Counted from the stretch's first letter, positions 1-13,767 are shown. The stretch: 64,000 bases of DNA from Bombus terrestris (GCF_910591885.1 NC_063272.1:11978364-12042363); one strand, 5' to 3'. The notes: generated from the sequence alone by a model not told the origin. Translations and numbers: made by a program.

Positions 1-2900
1 TTTTTTGGTACGTTGTGGAACAAGGCATGCATGATTAATTAACTTCGCGAGATCAGTCTATCTCTCAACTCGATCATTCGGCTTTGTAGCTCCACTTGTT
101 CCCTGGATCTCTGTATCGTCGACTTTTTCAAACTCTACAGAACATAGGAAATAATAAAACGGAGACGTCGAATAACATTCTAAAATATATTTAGCACGTT
201 TTAGGAAAAAATGATTTTTCAGTTACACTGTTCCGTAAGTTTCCAACGTTCGACGTGCTTCTTGTGTTCAATATTATATACGTTGACTTTTAAAGAAATA
301 TCTGCCACTTGTGTTCACTAAAACGATCGGAGGACTGTAGAACGTTGAACTTTAATCGTTCACCAAAATATGCTGTATAGATCGTTTACGAGGTTTCCAT
401 ACAACTGGTGAAAAGTTTGGGAAAATAGCGTCATTCTCTGTGATAGTTTATTAATACAGAGGTTTGGTAATAAAATTATTGCACCTAAAAAATAATAGGT
501 CTCATTTATATTTTATACGATTTTTGTATGAACGGTGTATCTATAATTTTTATACTAATATTCGATTTTTAGTGTTCTTATCTTAATAAAACAAAATCCT
601 CTCAGGATTACATGCATAGAAAGCTTTTGGTCGTTGGGCTTCTCAGTTTTCTCGGTAGCAACTAATCTCTACTTAATCTCCAGTGAAATTAAGCAATTGA
701 GGGTGAAAATACGTGGAGTATGTAATTTATTTCATTTTTTCTTCCTGGATTGTTTGTTACAAGTGCATTGTGCTGAAGGTTTTTCTGTTTTTACGTAATG
801 CATTCTTTCAACCTACGTGTAAGGGAACGGAGATTGTTCTATGATAAAATAGTTATGAATCTGTTATAAAAACTTCATTATATTTCGAAGTTAATATTGA
901 TTAATTCCTGTATTTATATGTTTCTATCAAATATCATATCTAGATCGCGAAACATATGCAAATTATGGTCTTAGGATAGAGATTACATAAATCCCTATTA
1001 AATGGCGATTAACTGCACCAAGTACATTAGTTTGGATATTCTACATATTTTAGCGTGTCGTATACATTTTGTATACTTTTATTTATACTTTCAAATAAAC
1101 GTAGAGACGTCTGTGCTCTAATCCTAACTGTATAAATATTACGAAATCAAATTTATAAATATATATAAGTACCATCTTTCTCAACTGAGTATTGCAAAAT
1201 GATGTTGCAATCAGTCGACTTTTGTATAATGGGTGCAATAACACTTCATTGCCGTTTGAACGAGATACAACTGTTAGTATATTAATTACGAGCATGCTTG
1301 AAACTGAAATTGATGTAAAGGAAAAAGATTACGTTCTTCGAGTTCTTTGGGTTAAAGCAAAAACTTCCTGCTTTCGTGTTTCTGTTTCTCTTGAGAAGTA
1401 CGTGTCGTAATGATGGTAACGAGGATCTGGTAATTTCGAAAATTACCGTGATTTTTCTAGTCCGATAAAAAAAGCCGAGGTTGCCCCCTTAGAAGTCTGG
1501 TTTATGAGGTTCTTAAAGTTCGTTTAGAACGTATTATGGTTCCCTTCTATAATGTCCACATAATATCCTCTAATTTTGCGCATTAGCTGACATTTTTTCA
1601 CACTGATCGATTTAATAAATTTTCGCCTCGAAAACAAGTTCCGCGAATCGTGCTTTCGCAACGAGTGGGCAACGTTTCTGAAAATTGCGTTTAACAAGAT
1701 TGTCATCGAATACATTCGAATGCTGATAGGATAAGTACATGGAACGTTCTATACAGTGACTACTAAAAGCAGAAACTTTTTACTAATGATATATACCTAA
1801 TAACATACCTAATAATAATATCAGTAATTTTACCAACTTGTAACTTTATTTTAATTTAAATTATACATTAACACGATTCTACTAGGTAGTATCTAAAAGA
1901 TCTTAAAACAAATTGTTAAAAATGTAATACATGATAGAATGTATACATACGAGGATCTCAGAAGAAACTCGATAAAATTTTGTATTGAATGAAATCGATC
2001 GTACACGTATATTTTCATTGAGATACACATACGTACACGAGAAGTGAGGATACACCTGTACATCTTACAAGCTTACAATTTACGGTCTGTTCTGTCGTAT
2101 TTTTATAGTTGAAAGTTCAGGGATACAGCAGATGGCATCTACTTCATCCGAGACTGATTCATCAAAGCTCGACAATCTTATTGTTACTTCGTATTATCGA
2201 TAACAAATATAAATTTTTATTTCACTTTAGTAAATATTTTTGCGGCCATTATCAGCGCCAATAAACGTTTTTCGTACCAATTATGGAAGATCGTTTGCAC
2301 GTTATAAACATAGTTATGCACAATCTATATGCAAAGCAGTCGCTTACGACACGTATGACGGAATGGCTTTTGTTTTTCTCTCGAGTCATTACATTCTGAT
2401 TTGCAGATAAAGAGACTTTGAAAGTCTTTGGAACTGTATTCTCTCTTTTTTTTTATCTTTTATAGAATGGCTCTATGTTTCTATCTATGATTAGAGACAT
2501 TAGGTTTGTCGAAGAAAAAATAACTTACATCTAAGTAGCTACATTGTTCATTTTTTTTCTAATTCTTATCATATCCTTCTGAAGAGATTTTCTAAAAATA
2601 GAAAAAAGAATGCAACAGAGGGGTAAATTCTTAAAAATTAAATTAAATTATTTTGCTCGCCACTATGGTTCTCTACCTTTCTTGGAAGTATCATCAATGG
2701 CAGACTTTACCGTCGATTGTCGATCCTCTATTATTGTTCCCCCTATTGTTGCAAATCACGGTAACCTCGGACACTCCAGTGTCCGCAGCTTCTTAGATCG
2801 ACTTTGTAACGAAGTTGCGCCAGCGACGCATTCTTGCAATCGGCCCAGATAATATCCCGAGGGTCTCGGTGGTTCGCTCGTTACCGGAGGCAGAATTACT
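1..2900. other. AT-rich intergenic sequence upstream of gene A
   Basis: No convincing exon was found on either strand: open frames are short, AT-rich and lack splice-site or codon support. From about 2700 to 2900 the sequence becomes GC-richer, with short palindromic pieces such as GACACTCCAGTGTC, and leads into the core promoter of gene A. This part probably holds its proximal regulatory sites. Confidence 0.5.
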
Positions 2901-2962
2901 TTAAAAGTAGGTAGTCACCGGCCGTCTGCTTAGCCGACCAATTACACCGGCTCGACTCCGAG

Positions 2963-2995
2963 TATATAGAAGAGCAACGGTAGCTCCGTCGACTG
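2963..2995 (+). promoter_or_regulatory. Core promoter of gene A (TATA box and likely start site)
   Basis: TATATAG lies at 2963-2969, and a weak initiator-like CGACTGA follows about 30 bp downstream near 2990-2996. The first ATG is at 3056, giving a 5' leader of about 65 nt. Genes B and C have the same TATA-to-ATG layout, which supports this assignment. Confidence 0.65.
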
Positions 2996-3055
2996 ATTTC
3001 CGCTCGTAGACCCGCGAACCGAGCATCCACGTTCATCATTTTCTCGCAGCCAGCC

Positions 3056-3067
3056 ATGAGACTTCGA
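3056..3067 (+). CDS. Gene A coding exon 1 (MRLR)
   Basis: ATGAGACTTCGA is followed directly by the donor GTGAGT. The 12-nt coding exon with a phase-0 intron matches exon 1 of genes B and C, which justifies choosing this ATG although only four codons precede the intron. Confidence 0.8.
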
Positions 3068-6000
3068 GTGAGTGCATGAAACCCTTCGACTCTGCTCAAA
3101 ATCGTATCATGGTGATCCCAGTTTTTTAACTTTATCTTCTATTTTCTATCGATGTTAGATACAGCATATCAAGTGTCGAATATTTATATTATTTCTTTAC
3201 GATAGTCTTTAGTGAGTGACACGTATAAGTTGCAGTGTATTTGTGCTGCAAAGGGTTGTCAGTGATGGATCGCGATTTTACCGATACGTTGAGTCGATGA
3301 GTCGAATGTTTACGAAAAGTGAATACTACTAGTTAGTGTTTAGGAACGAGTAGTTTCTTTTCTTGTTGCTTTTTATCATGATAAGCTCAAGTAGGAAAAG
3401 TAGCAGTGACGGTATTATGGTATAAAAACTGTGTTTTGTAGACGCTTGACACAGTCACTTGAATTTTTCATGTTATCGTTTGTGACATTCGAAGAACTTA
3501 TTTGTATCGAGGAATTTATTTTAATTTAGCTTTATATTTGGTAGTTTGTTTTATATAGAAAAGTTTGTTTAATGCCGAGAGCTCGGTTGATTTACTTATT
3601 TCTTTTTACACATTCGTAGATTTTTTGACAATTTTAATTAATTTAATGAAACTAGTAAGTAAGCTAAATTAAAATTTTTTAGACATTTTTTTAAGCATAT
3701 GAATCCCCTCACGTAAATTATAATGTGATTTATAGTTTAAAAGCCTTATTACTTTATCTTTTTAGGATCTTGTTAATTACAAATCTTCTAATAGTTGTAG
3801 GTTATTTGAAATTGAAAATTACAATAAATCAGAGTGATTTGAATTTTTTACAACTAATTATTTCTAATTTATTTCTCTAAAAATGTATTCTTTTAATTTC
3901 TTCTTGGCGGCTATTCTGTTTCATGCATGTAAACAGAACCGTGAACAGAAATCGTGAATTAATTATGTAGTGGCTTAGCATTACGCTAGTTCAAGGTTCG
4001 ATTCACTCATGCATGTTTCATACTCTAAAGTAGACGAATTCCCGTTTTTAGTATTAATAAAGGAAATAAAGATTGATTTTATATAATACTATGATATATA
4101 TGATACATACAATATGATATACTATTATAAATGTTGTAATTTATTATACGTGTGCATGAAATATGATCGTGTTATTATATATACAAAATTCGTTTAGAAA
4201 AATTAATTTTAAAAATTAATAATTTCATACAGAGTGAGATTCAATCTTGAATCATGATGATCTTGAATCGATCGTGGCATCTTCTGAACAGATTTCTTTT
4301 CTGAAATTACACAGTTAAATTTGATTTACAACGAAGTTAATTAACTTCAGAAGAAAATAATTATTAGTGAAAATAATTTCTAAAAGAGTAATGAACTTTA
4401 ACTTTGAGCAAAATTGTATGTGCATATGCATATAATTTATCATGTAAAATCTTATATATATATGTATATCAATTATTGATAAAAATTTTACTTATATGTG
4501 ATTTAATTCTATCAAACGTTCAATTATAGAAAACAAACTGTTTAACATAAAACGAATGACAGGTAAGATTAAAAATCTGGAAAATTACAATTAACAATTT
4601 ATATAGCTTTTGAAGCTCTCACAACCCAGAAACATTTAAAATTCCGTAGCAACATCAACTGAACTACTCCAAACCACGAATATGCATAATTCATTCAAGC
4701 TAATCGGCGATCCAATATTCAAATCGACATTACGAAAGAAAACGTTTATTCGAGCCTAAACGTAGTCAGCCTTAATTTCCCACAGTTAAAAGTTATTAAA
4801 CAGTCGTTGTGCGCGGTTCATAACGCTGGCGAACATAGTCTTAACTTTATGATAATTTCGAACGATTACAGAAGAAAGTGAAACTGTTTCATTGCAACGA
4901 CCCTCGCGTGGATCATTCTGTATGGCACAGAGTCGAGTTGATACAAAAGCGATTGCGGGACAAAGGCGGAAACGTTTCTGCTAGTCAAATGTTTTATTGA
5001 ACAAAACGATCGTACGAATTCTCTTCCGGGTGAGACGTCGTCGGTGGCGTTGATTTCCAACGAGCCGCGGAGAAAGACGACCGTCTAGGAAGACTTTACT
5101 TTCTAACGAATCCATTACCTATTACAGCATCGTTGCGTTCGTCCTTAGAGAAATGGAGAACCCTCACAAAGGTGGGGAGCCTTCTCATAAGCAGTAATTT
5201 ATAGGCGATTCAATCTGTTCGCAGATCCTCTTTATCGTTTTGGTTTCGACGACGGTGGCGCAAGAGAAGAACGCGCAGCGTTCTGTTCGTACACCCCAGG
5301 CGCAAATTAAGTACCATGATCCAAATGGTGAGTAGAGCTAAGTTGAAAACTTGGACAATTAAATATTTTTTATGAATAATAGAGATCAGCTAGTTAGAAT
5401 CGGAATTCTTTTTCCTGATTGAAGGTACGAACTGATCGTGATTGAGTTGTTTAGACGATTGTCTTTAGTTCTAGAACAACTTAATTGGGTGTTACTAATG
5501 TACATATTGTACCGAGATAGAGTAATTGCTGGATAGTTGTGTAATTGTATATTGTTTGTTTGCCATGCGTATTGTATAATTGATGTAATGATTATGTAAT
5601 TGTTTTCGTAAGAGGTCTAGAAAATTTTAGATTCAGGAAGTGTCTTTTATTGTAGATGATTTGTGTATAAGGTTTTATTCATTGCTAATGAAGATCTGAA
5701 CATTAATTATGTATATATTATGTGTGTTAGATGTAGTACTAGATTGGAGCGAATGAAATGTTATTTTTCTGAGTAATATCGTAAATCTTATTATATATAG
5801 GTTATTTGAACAATTTGTTCATTTATACTGATCGATCATGTACACATAATTTGTACACATAGATAATTTCCGATTAATTTTAGTCTGTCGCTAATTATGT
5901 AGTTTGTTATTAATTTATTTCTTAGTTGCTATAAGAATATGCATTTGTGCGAATATCTGCAGATTGCTTATCACACAACCAAAAACCGGCTACTAATTAC

Positions 6001-7030
6001 CACGCGCATCTTCTTTACAGGTCTGAAGGTTGATTGGAAGTTCTTCGGCGCGCAGAACCAATTCCATTCTCGCCTAGAAAATTCCCAAATCCCCCAACAA
6101 CAAGAATTAGCTCATCCTCAACAATCAGCTCATCCTCAACAATCAGCTCATCCTCAACAATCAGCTTATCCTCAACAATCAGTTCATTCTCAACAATCAT
6201 ACGTGAGTCAGCAGCAATCTCAATCTGAACTCGTGCAAATCGAACCCGACCAATTGGAACATAGATCGTACTTACAACATCAAACTCAACCGGAACCTCA
6301 GCAAATTCCCAACCAGATACAATACAAGACATTCGCTCAACCTCAGCCTGTACAAGAACAACCAGATCCAAATCAACTTCAATATAAAGTTTATCCACAA
6401 CCTCAAGCTCCGGTGGCACCTCAATCTGATCTCAATCAAGTTCAATACAGATACTCAAATGCTCCGTCTCAGGCGAAACAAGTGATTCTAGAAGACTTCA
6501 AGCCACAAAGTATCCATCCTGACTCAGCCTCTTTCGCTTACCCATCCAATGCTCCAATTGCTCAACAATACGATCAGCAACCAGCAAATGCTGGCATTTC
6601 TCAATACGAACACGAGAATTATGAACAAGAGGAGCAACATAAATCTAGAAGGGACTACGCAGATAGAAGTTTGCAAGGCAAAATAGTATACAAAGAGGAC
6701 TACGAGCAACGAGAGCAACAGGAGCCACAAGTGGAACACATATCAGTGCCAGTCGAGAGGCTACCGCCGCCAATTCCTCAAAAATTGGTCATCGACAAAA
6801 ACATGCCAATGGAGATCCAACAATTGTTGCAGTATCAGGCACGGTTACCATACGAAGTTATCGCGAATACTATTTCTTACAAACCAAAATCGTTGTTCGT
6901 ACCGAAACCGTTTCCAGCTGAGACCAAAGGGCCATATCGGTATCGAAGCAAGGTTTATTACGTGAATAACGATCAGTACGAAGGCGACTATGGGACGACT
7001 AAGCCTGTTGAAGAAAGTCAGAGGCATTGA
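3056..7030 (+). CDS. Gene A: secreted Gln/Pro-rich structural protein, 374 aa, three coding exons
   Basis: Spliced CDS 3056-3067, 5225-5327 and 6021-7030 (1125 nt, stop TGA). Residues 1-16 form a signal peptide (MRLR then ILFIVLVSTTVA, likely cut before QEKN). After a short linker with KYHDPNG comes the motif GLKVDWKFF at residues 39-47, then a long Gln/Pro/Tyr-rich region. That region starts with about five HPQQSA-type hexapeptides, continues with Q-Y-P-rich spacers, and is more charged (EQREQQEP) near residues 215-285. At about 300-325 lies the module MPMEIQQLLQYQARLPYEVI, followed by a basic Tyr-rich tail. No cysteine-based or enzymatic domain is visible. The low complexity, secretion signal and Tyr/Gln content suggest an extracellular matrix or cuticle protein; this is inference. 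Start and splice choices agree with genes B and C. A Vajk-type or other cuticular family is possible but unverified. Confidence 0.82.
3068..5224 (+). other. Intron 1 of gene A
   Basis: AT-rich 2.2-kb intron (GTGAGT to TTCGCAG). The last 600 bp (about 4600-5200) are richer in GC and more complex than the rest, which would fit an intronic enhancer. No coding content is evident. Confidence 0.7.
5225..5327 (+). CDS. Gene A coding exon 2 (signal peptide core)
   Basis: Bounded by acceptor GTTCGCAG and donor G|GTGAGT. It encodes the hydrophobic core ILFIVLVSTTVA and the start of the mature chain, ending KYHDPN plus one base (phase 1). Gene B has the similar boundary string QYNDPSG at the end of its exon 3. 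Confidence 0.85.
5328..6020 (+). other. Intron 2 of gene A
   Basis: AT-rich phase-1 intron from GTGAGTAG to TTCTTTACAG. The long open frame that covers exon 3 runs back through its last 80 bases, but the upstream codons are not supported. The pyrimidine-rich acceptor and the GLKVDW motif fix the boundary. Confidence 0.75.
6021..7030 (+). CDS. Gene A coding exon 3 (repeats and C-terminal module)
   Basis: Single large exon of 1010 nt carrying almost all of the mature protein: GLKVDWKFF, the hexapeptide repeats, the Q/P/Y-rich region and the QIQQLL-type module near the C-terminus. The termination codon is at 7028-7030. A long antisense open frame over its 5' half is a by-product of the repetitive codons. 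Confidence 0.88.
6110..6200 (+). repeat. Coding 18-bp minisatellite in gene A
   Basis: About five near-identical 18-bp units related to CATCCTCAACAATCAGCT, encoding HPQQSA, HPQQSA, HPQQSA, YPQQSV and HSQQSY. The first units are identical at the DNA level and the later ones diverge, as expected for replication slippage with decay at one edge. Confidence 0.9.
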
Positions 7031-7308
7031 GAAGGCTGAAATATGAAACAGGTGGAATTTATTTGGTTTATTTGGTGGATCGACGCGTTGAGATTGGCGG
7101 GTGGGGAGGATTGAGGGATTTGAGGAAAGGGTATCTGGGGATGGAATTTGGGGTTTAGAGCTACTTGTAGTTAGTATGTTGGATTTTGTGACTGTTTAGA
7201 TTTAGTTTGAATTCAGTGTTGGAGGAAATGAGGCAACAAACTATTTTTGCTCTTATTTTATTTTCGCATCTATTTAATTATTTTAGTTTTTATTCATTTA
7301 AAATCTGG

Positions 7309-7314
7309 AATAAA
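7309..7314 (+). terminator. Possible polyadenylation signal of gene A
   Basis: AATAAA about 280 nt after the stop codon, followed by T/G-rich sequence (TATTTTGTTGAATTT). It is the first canonical hexamer I see downstream of the gene; in AT-rich DNA such hexamers are common. Confidence 0.4.
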
Positions 7315-10300
7315 ATTGGATATTTTGTTGAATTTAGCATGAAACGAAGATTCGGAAATCTTACTTTTCTGTCGGTATACAGTGAATTTGAATAACTTAT
7401 TTCATTTTTGTTATAGTTCTATTTTAAATTATTCTTCATCGCTTCAAATTTTTAATAATAATTATTTACAACTTATATAAATTTACATACAATCTCACTT
7501 TAGAATTTTTATGAACACATCCAAAACAAATGTGCGTATTAATGAAACGTTCTGTTTTTTATATAATTGTGAAACGTTTTTTATATAATTGTTAAACAGA
7601 GTTATGAAAAGATACTGTTTTGAAAAGAATATCTTTGATCACGCTTGTTCTCAAAGTTATTAGTTACTTGTGATAAAATAAGTTGCCAAATGAAATTAGA
7701 ATATTTTCCTCAAACCTTCGACTTTCTCCGTCGCACAGAAAAACTGCTGAAGATTAATATTCTTCGTCTTGACGCGTTAAAAAACAAAGAAAGGTTTACA
7801 CTTTCTGGCCAAATAACGAAGTGTACTCTGGTAATTCTAACTTTCAACTTTAACATCTTTTTTGTTCTTTTCTATAGCTTTAAATAGATACGATTATGTG
7901 TTAATCTTTCCATTTGGATAATAACTGAATCTATAAAATTCAATTTTATAAATTTTACTGTACGTTTAGAACAAGAAACATAACCATAAGTAGAGTGTAT
8001 AAAATGAATTACTTTTAGAAGTAAATACTTTTTTAGACCTTCTTTACATTCCAACTAAAAGAATTAATCTCTACATAATTTATGTCGCTATACAAGTCAT
8101 ACAAGTTTAACAACTATAATTCATTAATTACAATTGATTGTAAACAGAAAATAACAAGTACAATCTTTTATACAAAAACTGTATGTTTATTAACCTTACC
8201 GTAGTCCTTGAATCATTTAGTTCTAAAACAATCTCTAGTGTACAGTTGAAACAAAAAACCCGAAAACCTACAAATCTTTTTTCATATTTTCCTGACATTT
8301 AATAAACCATTTAACTATAGAAAAACGCGATTCTATCGAAAGTGATCTCAAGGATGTAGCAGGGTTAAAATAAAAGAAAGCAACTTTGCTCCGATACTTT
8401 CTATCCCACCAAGTCCTTCGTTTTATCGTGCTGGAACGTTTTCCCATACTGAAGTGGGAATCATTCTTCGTTTCCATGAAAACGTTTCTCGCGTGTCCGC
8501 GCGAGCGAATGGACGTGGCGTGAACGGAACTTCCGGCGTAAAAGTAACTCGACCGTGATTACGAAATGGTTATCGATCTCTCGAGAACCGCTTCCGAGCG
8601 GAATTTATTAAGATCGTAGCTCAAGGAAGAACATTTTCGCGGGTATTGCCGATCTGCTCGGCTACTCGTTAATAAATCTGCTCTCATTAAGTGTAACGTA
8701 GAAAGTCAGATGGTTTCCACCTTTCTAATAAAGACGCGTGCTCGAACCACGATTATAGAAAGCGACACGTGATATCGAACGTTGATCGACAGATGGAAAA
8801 TAAATACAAACGATTTGTTTGCATCGATGATCACAGGATCTATCGTACCGATATTTCTTGAGATATCTGATGATATCTGGATAGAAACTCGGACTTCAAG
8901 CTTCTGGAGCTTACGAACAGTGTAAGGAAGTAATGATACGTAATTCTTGGCCTCAATGTCGGTTCGTTAATTAGATAAAGAAGTGGAAATATCTGCGCGT
9001 AACGAATGTTCTAATTAGAAGACTTTTCTTTTTCCGATTGGAATTTGGTGAAATCACGATGGAATTGCAATAGTTTTTTTTTTTTTTTTTTTGATTAGGA
9101 AAGTAATTGAAATTTTTGTATCGTAGATTCTCTGATGGAATATATTACTTTTTTCCTTAGGTTTCTGTATGTTGTGTTTTATGTTATCGTATCTATTGTA
9201 AACTATTTGAAGTGGACTGTGAATTTTTCCAAACATAAGGAATATGATACTCCGTGGCTTCGTACGTGTCGTAATTAAAGTGGCAATCGAAAGCTGAATT
9301 TATTTCATTAGATTTCGCAAGTAAAATACAATTGAATTACAGGAGAGATAAGTAACAGAAACGTAACCAATAATATAATTTCTGAAAGTTTCACGTTTGA
9401 ACGTTTTCTACTGTTAATAATTTTAATATATCCCAGTGGCCCTTTTTTTATTATCATTCGTAAAATAATACTAGTGCTTTTAATAATGTAATCAAAGTTT
9501 TGATCATCAAATTCTTGTTAATCAAAGTTTCAATGAATTTCAAATTATCTAAAAGCAAATATTTGAATCTGAATTTAATTACGACACTCCATGTTCGTCC
9601 GAGTTTCAAATATAGACTAGCTTTAACAGATGTTTTCGTGTAATAAATAATTTTCGATGTGATAATAGAAGAATAAAAATAAACCATTTCTCTAAATTAT
9701 AAACATTTGTTATGCATTGTTGTATAAAAATAAAATGACGATTGAAGGTATGGTGATAACAATAAGTCAAGAATATGTCGCAAAATTTTCATGACATCCA
9801 AATACAATATACAATCAAGTATAGCATTTCCATTATTGATTAAGCACCTCTTAAAGGAAATACTGCAAACATATAATGAACTTAAAACATATAACGAAGT
9901 ACACCACGTAACCATCGACCTCGATGTTGAATAAATCCTCTCGTCACTCAGCAAATTATAATTTATCCATCTGTTATCCTCGTTATTTGTTACACGGGCG
10001 AAATTATAATGATTATAATTTCATCGACCCTTTCTCAGATCGACGAACTCGAAGACACGCTGGTGAATTATGCATTTGTGTCTGTGGTCAGTGGAAAAAC
10101 GAAAGTTGCAGCTCAGCAGAGTACGGTGAACGCGTGTATGAGTATAATCGCAATTGTCGAGAGCAACGCGAATCCGTTCACGAAGCGTGAAGGCCACGAG
10201 ACCAATTTACATGCTCTTCCTTGTTCAGAGAAATGCTGTCACTTTCCTTATGAAACCTAGCAACACAAGTTTCTCGTAAAATTCTCAACGTACGAGAAAA

Positions 10301-13300
10301 TATATGAACTGAGGAGAACGATGTCATGAGTTCGGTTCTGTTTAGTCCAGGCTGCCTGTAATTAAAAAGGTCTCACCTCGTTTGCAAGTGGTGCAATACC
10401 GTAAGACCGGAAGTTTTGCAACGGACAAAGACATGGCAATTAATCCCTTCGCCTAACTGATTCGTTCGATGAAGTAGGAAATATGTTTAATAAATTAGAA
10501 GTTATCTCAATGATGCGCGAAAGGATAATCGCTTTCAGTTTTTGCACTTTCTTAGAGTGCACAATTTGCATTTTTTCCCTGAATGATTTATCAACTAATA
10601 ATATTGGAGAATTGACAGATCACAAATAATAAATGGTAGATTTCTCTTTTATAACCTTACAACTTCAAATGAAGTAGAGGAATCAACTGATCTGTGATTG
10701 ATAAAATATAGTTTCAGAAATTCATGTGTTTTATTACCAAGCTGTTTATTGTTGTGTAAGAGAATTTATTGGTACTACAATAACGTGTATCTTGCAACTT
10801 GTACGATTTCACTAATAATAATATTTTTTAATAGTCTGCTAATGTTTCAGTATTTTAGTAAAACATTAATCTCAAATTGTTCAAATAGATGTGCGTTTAA
10901 TTTACAAGGAACTACAGAGAACCGTGAATCATGAGATATTTGGTTTCATTCTAGACCCTGCGAGAACAGGAAATCGATGGGATCAGCGTGACTTGATACG
11001 TGAAACGTGATTGTATTATGCTTTCTTCTTGCTTTTCGTATTTTGTTCGGATCCTTCCATTCTCTTCCGGCAAGATTGAATAAGGAGAATAAAATCTTCG
11101 ATATGATACGATACACTTTAACAAGATTGCAATACATTGTTCGAAACGTAAAAAACATGCTGCACGGAATATCTTGTACTAGTACGTGATCATGCTGAGT
11201 TGGTAATTTGTGACTTTACGACTTCCTTAAGTACTTTCTCATTCATTTTATGCCGCGAAGGTTTATTTATTTCGTATTTAATCTGATGCAAATTCGTACA
11301 TATATATCTTACGATCGTGTTTCAATGAAGTTGATCCGAAGAGGAGTTTTACTATAATTGCATGTTGGTTATTTTCATGAATATCTAATGAGTACGTTAG
11401 AATAGTAGGATAAACGAATTGTTAGAGTTAGTGACAGATTCACTACAGAAGCTAATAGTCAATATAGAGGCTGGAATTTATTCTTGAATACGAAGATAAA
11501 TACCTGCTGTCATGCGTTACGTAAGGTTTTATGGCAACTGCTTGTCACGACCATCAACTTTTCGAATAATTTGTTTAACGAAGTGTTTAATAAAAAGGGG
11601 ACTCTACTGCATGAAGCAATAATACAGTACATATAGAATTCTAAATAGAATCCTATTCTTCATAAGAGCACCTATACATATATGAGAACATTATGTGAAT
11701 ATAGAATTTGAGCAGATGTCCTATATCGTTAATTGCATAAAAAGATACATAAATTTTAGATTTTGAGATTTTACGTGCTTTGTGATAGCGATTGTGTTAG
11801 ATGTTTCTAATCTGTTTCTAAATAAAAATTCTTTTGGACAATTAACTTGTATTCTACCAGTCTTGCTTAATATTCGTTCTTTATCTTTTTCGATGCGTTG
11901 AGATTCCATTTACGACCTTATTCTGCTATTTCTTTTTGCCTTTCGTAGTTTCTAGTATGGAGAGAAGGTGAATTTCTTTTGGACTGCTGAATGTGAGACA
12001 CATATGGAGACTATACCGAAAAGGCACGGAGTCTGTTTTTGTTGATTTTCCATTTTTTATTTGATGGTTAGAGAAGCGTACTTTAATACGACATCATTGA
12101 AATGGGCAATGACTTGTTAGTTTAGCTACTTTAAGAGGTATACGTCTGTTATAGTAAAAAATAAACGGTAAATTCATAAAAAGTTATTTATATTCTAACA
12201 ACGAATATTTTTGAGATATTTTGGAGGATAACAGAAATACATATTTAATCCTAAAGTTCAGAAAGAAATAGATTTAATAACGTGGAGCTTAATGATACAC
12301 TGAATTTTAAGATTGTTCTTCTATAAAGAATAAAAATGATGCGTATTTGTCTTATTTTCCTTATTATTACTTGTTATCTAATTTTCTTTGTTTGTAATGA
12401 TTACTTAAGTTACATAGTAACCTTTGAGTGGTCGCTATCTGGGAAACGTGTCTTTAAATTCCATTCCTTGTCGACGGCTTCAGCATTTTCTAACTATGCA
12501 ATCGAGTACTCCTTCACTAGAAACGAGAAACCATGTAAATGTACTTACGACGACGCGAGCTTCGTAACACTTGTTAGTTGTTGAAGTGCACATGGCTTAG
12601 GAATGCAACAGTTCAATGTAATTTCTTAAAGCGTTAGGGAGAAAATAAACATTGATGAAAGATATAATCAAAATGTACAATTTTGTTATCACGTCAGAAG
12701 AAATATGATAGAATTACAAGGAAGTTAACAGATAAAAGATAAACTTTTAACATGATCGGTAATGACCACATAATCTTCTTCTACATCTTGATATAGATTA
12801 GTATAGTTGATATAGTAAGAACGATAAAAAGAATATAATTACAATTTTAATTAAATTATTTACACGTGTTAAACTAGCATTTTATCTAAATCAGCAGCTA
12901 AAATGATTTTAAAAAATAATTAATTATTCATTGTTATTATTAAGCTATTTCAAAGAATTAATGATAATAAAGCAAAATTATATTCTCAATATATTGCATA
13001 GAAGTAGCAAAAATCTGTATATCTATAGATTTTAACATGTATGCGTAATGAGAGGGAAGTAAAAGAAATCTCTTCCGTATTATAATTAATTTATGATTTT
13101 GTTTTATTTATCCACGTCATCAATAGCGTAAATCCTACACTGTTTTTAGATTTCATATATTCTATATATTTAAAAATGTATTAAAAATTATTTACTATTG
13201 TATTCAATATAAATCCACTATAAATGCAATTCATAGTAATAAATAAATTATAAATCTATTTATAACTGGACTGCATGTTCATGCATTTGTGGCAAATTTA

Positions 13301-13687
13301 AAGATGCAAAAATGCTTATTGTTAGTATGCATCAAATAAGCAAAACACTCAAAGTATAGCACCTGCTCACTCTAATATTTGACAGTTGGAGCGAATCTCT
13401 CTAGAGTAATTAAAACATTTCCTGTTACAATGTTTCCGGTATCACAACAACGTATCAATAGTGAAATATGTAGTAGTCGACCATAACTGTTGTCCTGTTT
13501 TGCATAGAGGAACCATCGCTGTTGGTAGTGAGACTAGCTGATGGGAACCGCGGGAAAAGGTAGTACGCGAATTGAAAAGCCAGTTCCGTGGAACGGTAAT
13601 CCAAAGAGGCGATAAAACCGGGGGCTGGTGGAGGTGGCACGAGAAGTCACATCCCCGTCGCCGAAAGGCGCCTTTTACGTAGCCGCA
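7315..13687. other. Intergenic region between genes A and B
   Basis: About 6.4 kb without a supported gene. GC-richer complex patches occur at about 8460-8860 and 9900-10260 and could be regulatory. A poly-T run lies at about 9074-9091. A short + frame at 12336-12584 begins with a hydrophobic stretch, but nothing else supports it. The last 250 bp before 13688 become GC-rich and form the upstream promoter of gene B. Confidence 0.5.
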
Positions 13688-13725
13688 TATAAAGTTGTTC
13701 CGGTGACCGCGCGGCCGCCTCAGAT
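13688..13725 (+). promoter_or_regulatory. Core promoter of gene B (TATA box and initiator)
   Basis: TATAAAG at 13688-13694 with an initiator-like TCAGAT at about 13720, 32 bp downstream. The ATG follows at 13768, giving a leader of about 46 nt. The flanking sequence is strikingly GC-rich (GCGCGGCCGCC) for this window. Confidence 0.75.
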
Positions 13726-13767
13726 ACACTCCACCCTTGAACGCATCGAGCAGCTTGCTTTCTCGCC

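Noticed and set aside
3960..4030. tRNA-like B-box (GGTTCGATTC) with TGGCTTAGC upstream
   Set aside because: The spacing between the boxes is far too short and no acceptor stem or cloverleaf can be drawn; at best a chance match or SINE debris.
6015..6419. 134-codon antisense open frame over gene A exon 3
   Set aside because: It mirrors the CAA/CAG-rich repeat codons of the sense strand, giving artificial Glu/Leu/Val repeats; no start context, splice sites or independent support.
9924..10260. Overlapping 83-88-codon frames on the + strand
   Set aside because: Two phases are open at once in a GC-richer block, with no splice boundaries or recognisable domain; more likely non-coding regulatory sequence.
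12336..12584. 82-codon + strand frame starting with a hydrophobic signal-like segment
   Set aside because: Very AT-rich start explains the hydrophobic residues; no promoter, splice site, repeat family or paralogue supports it.
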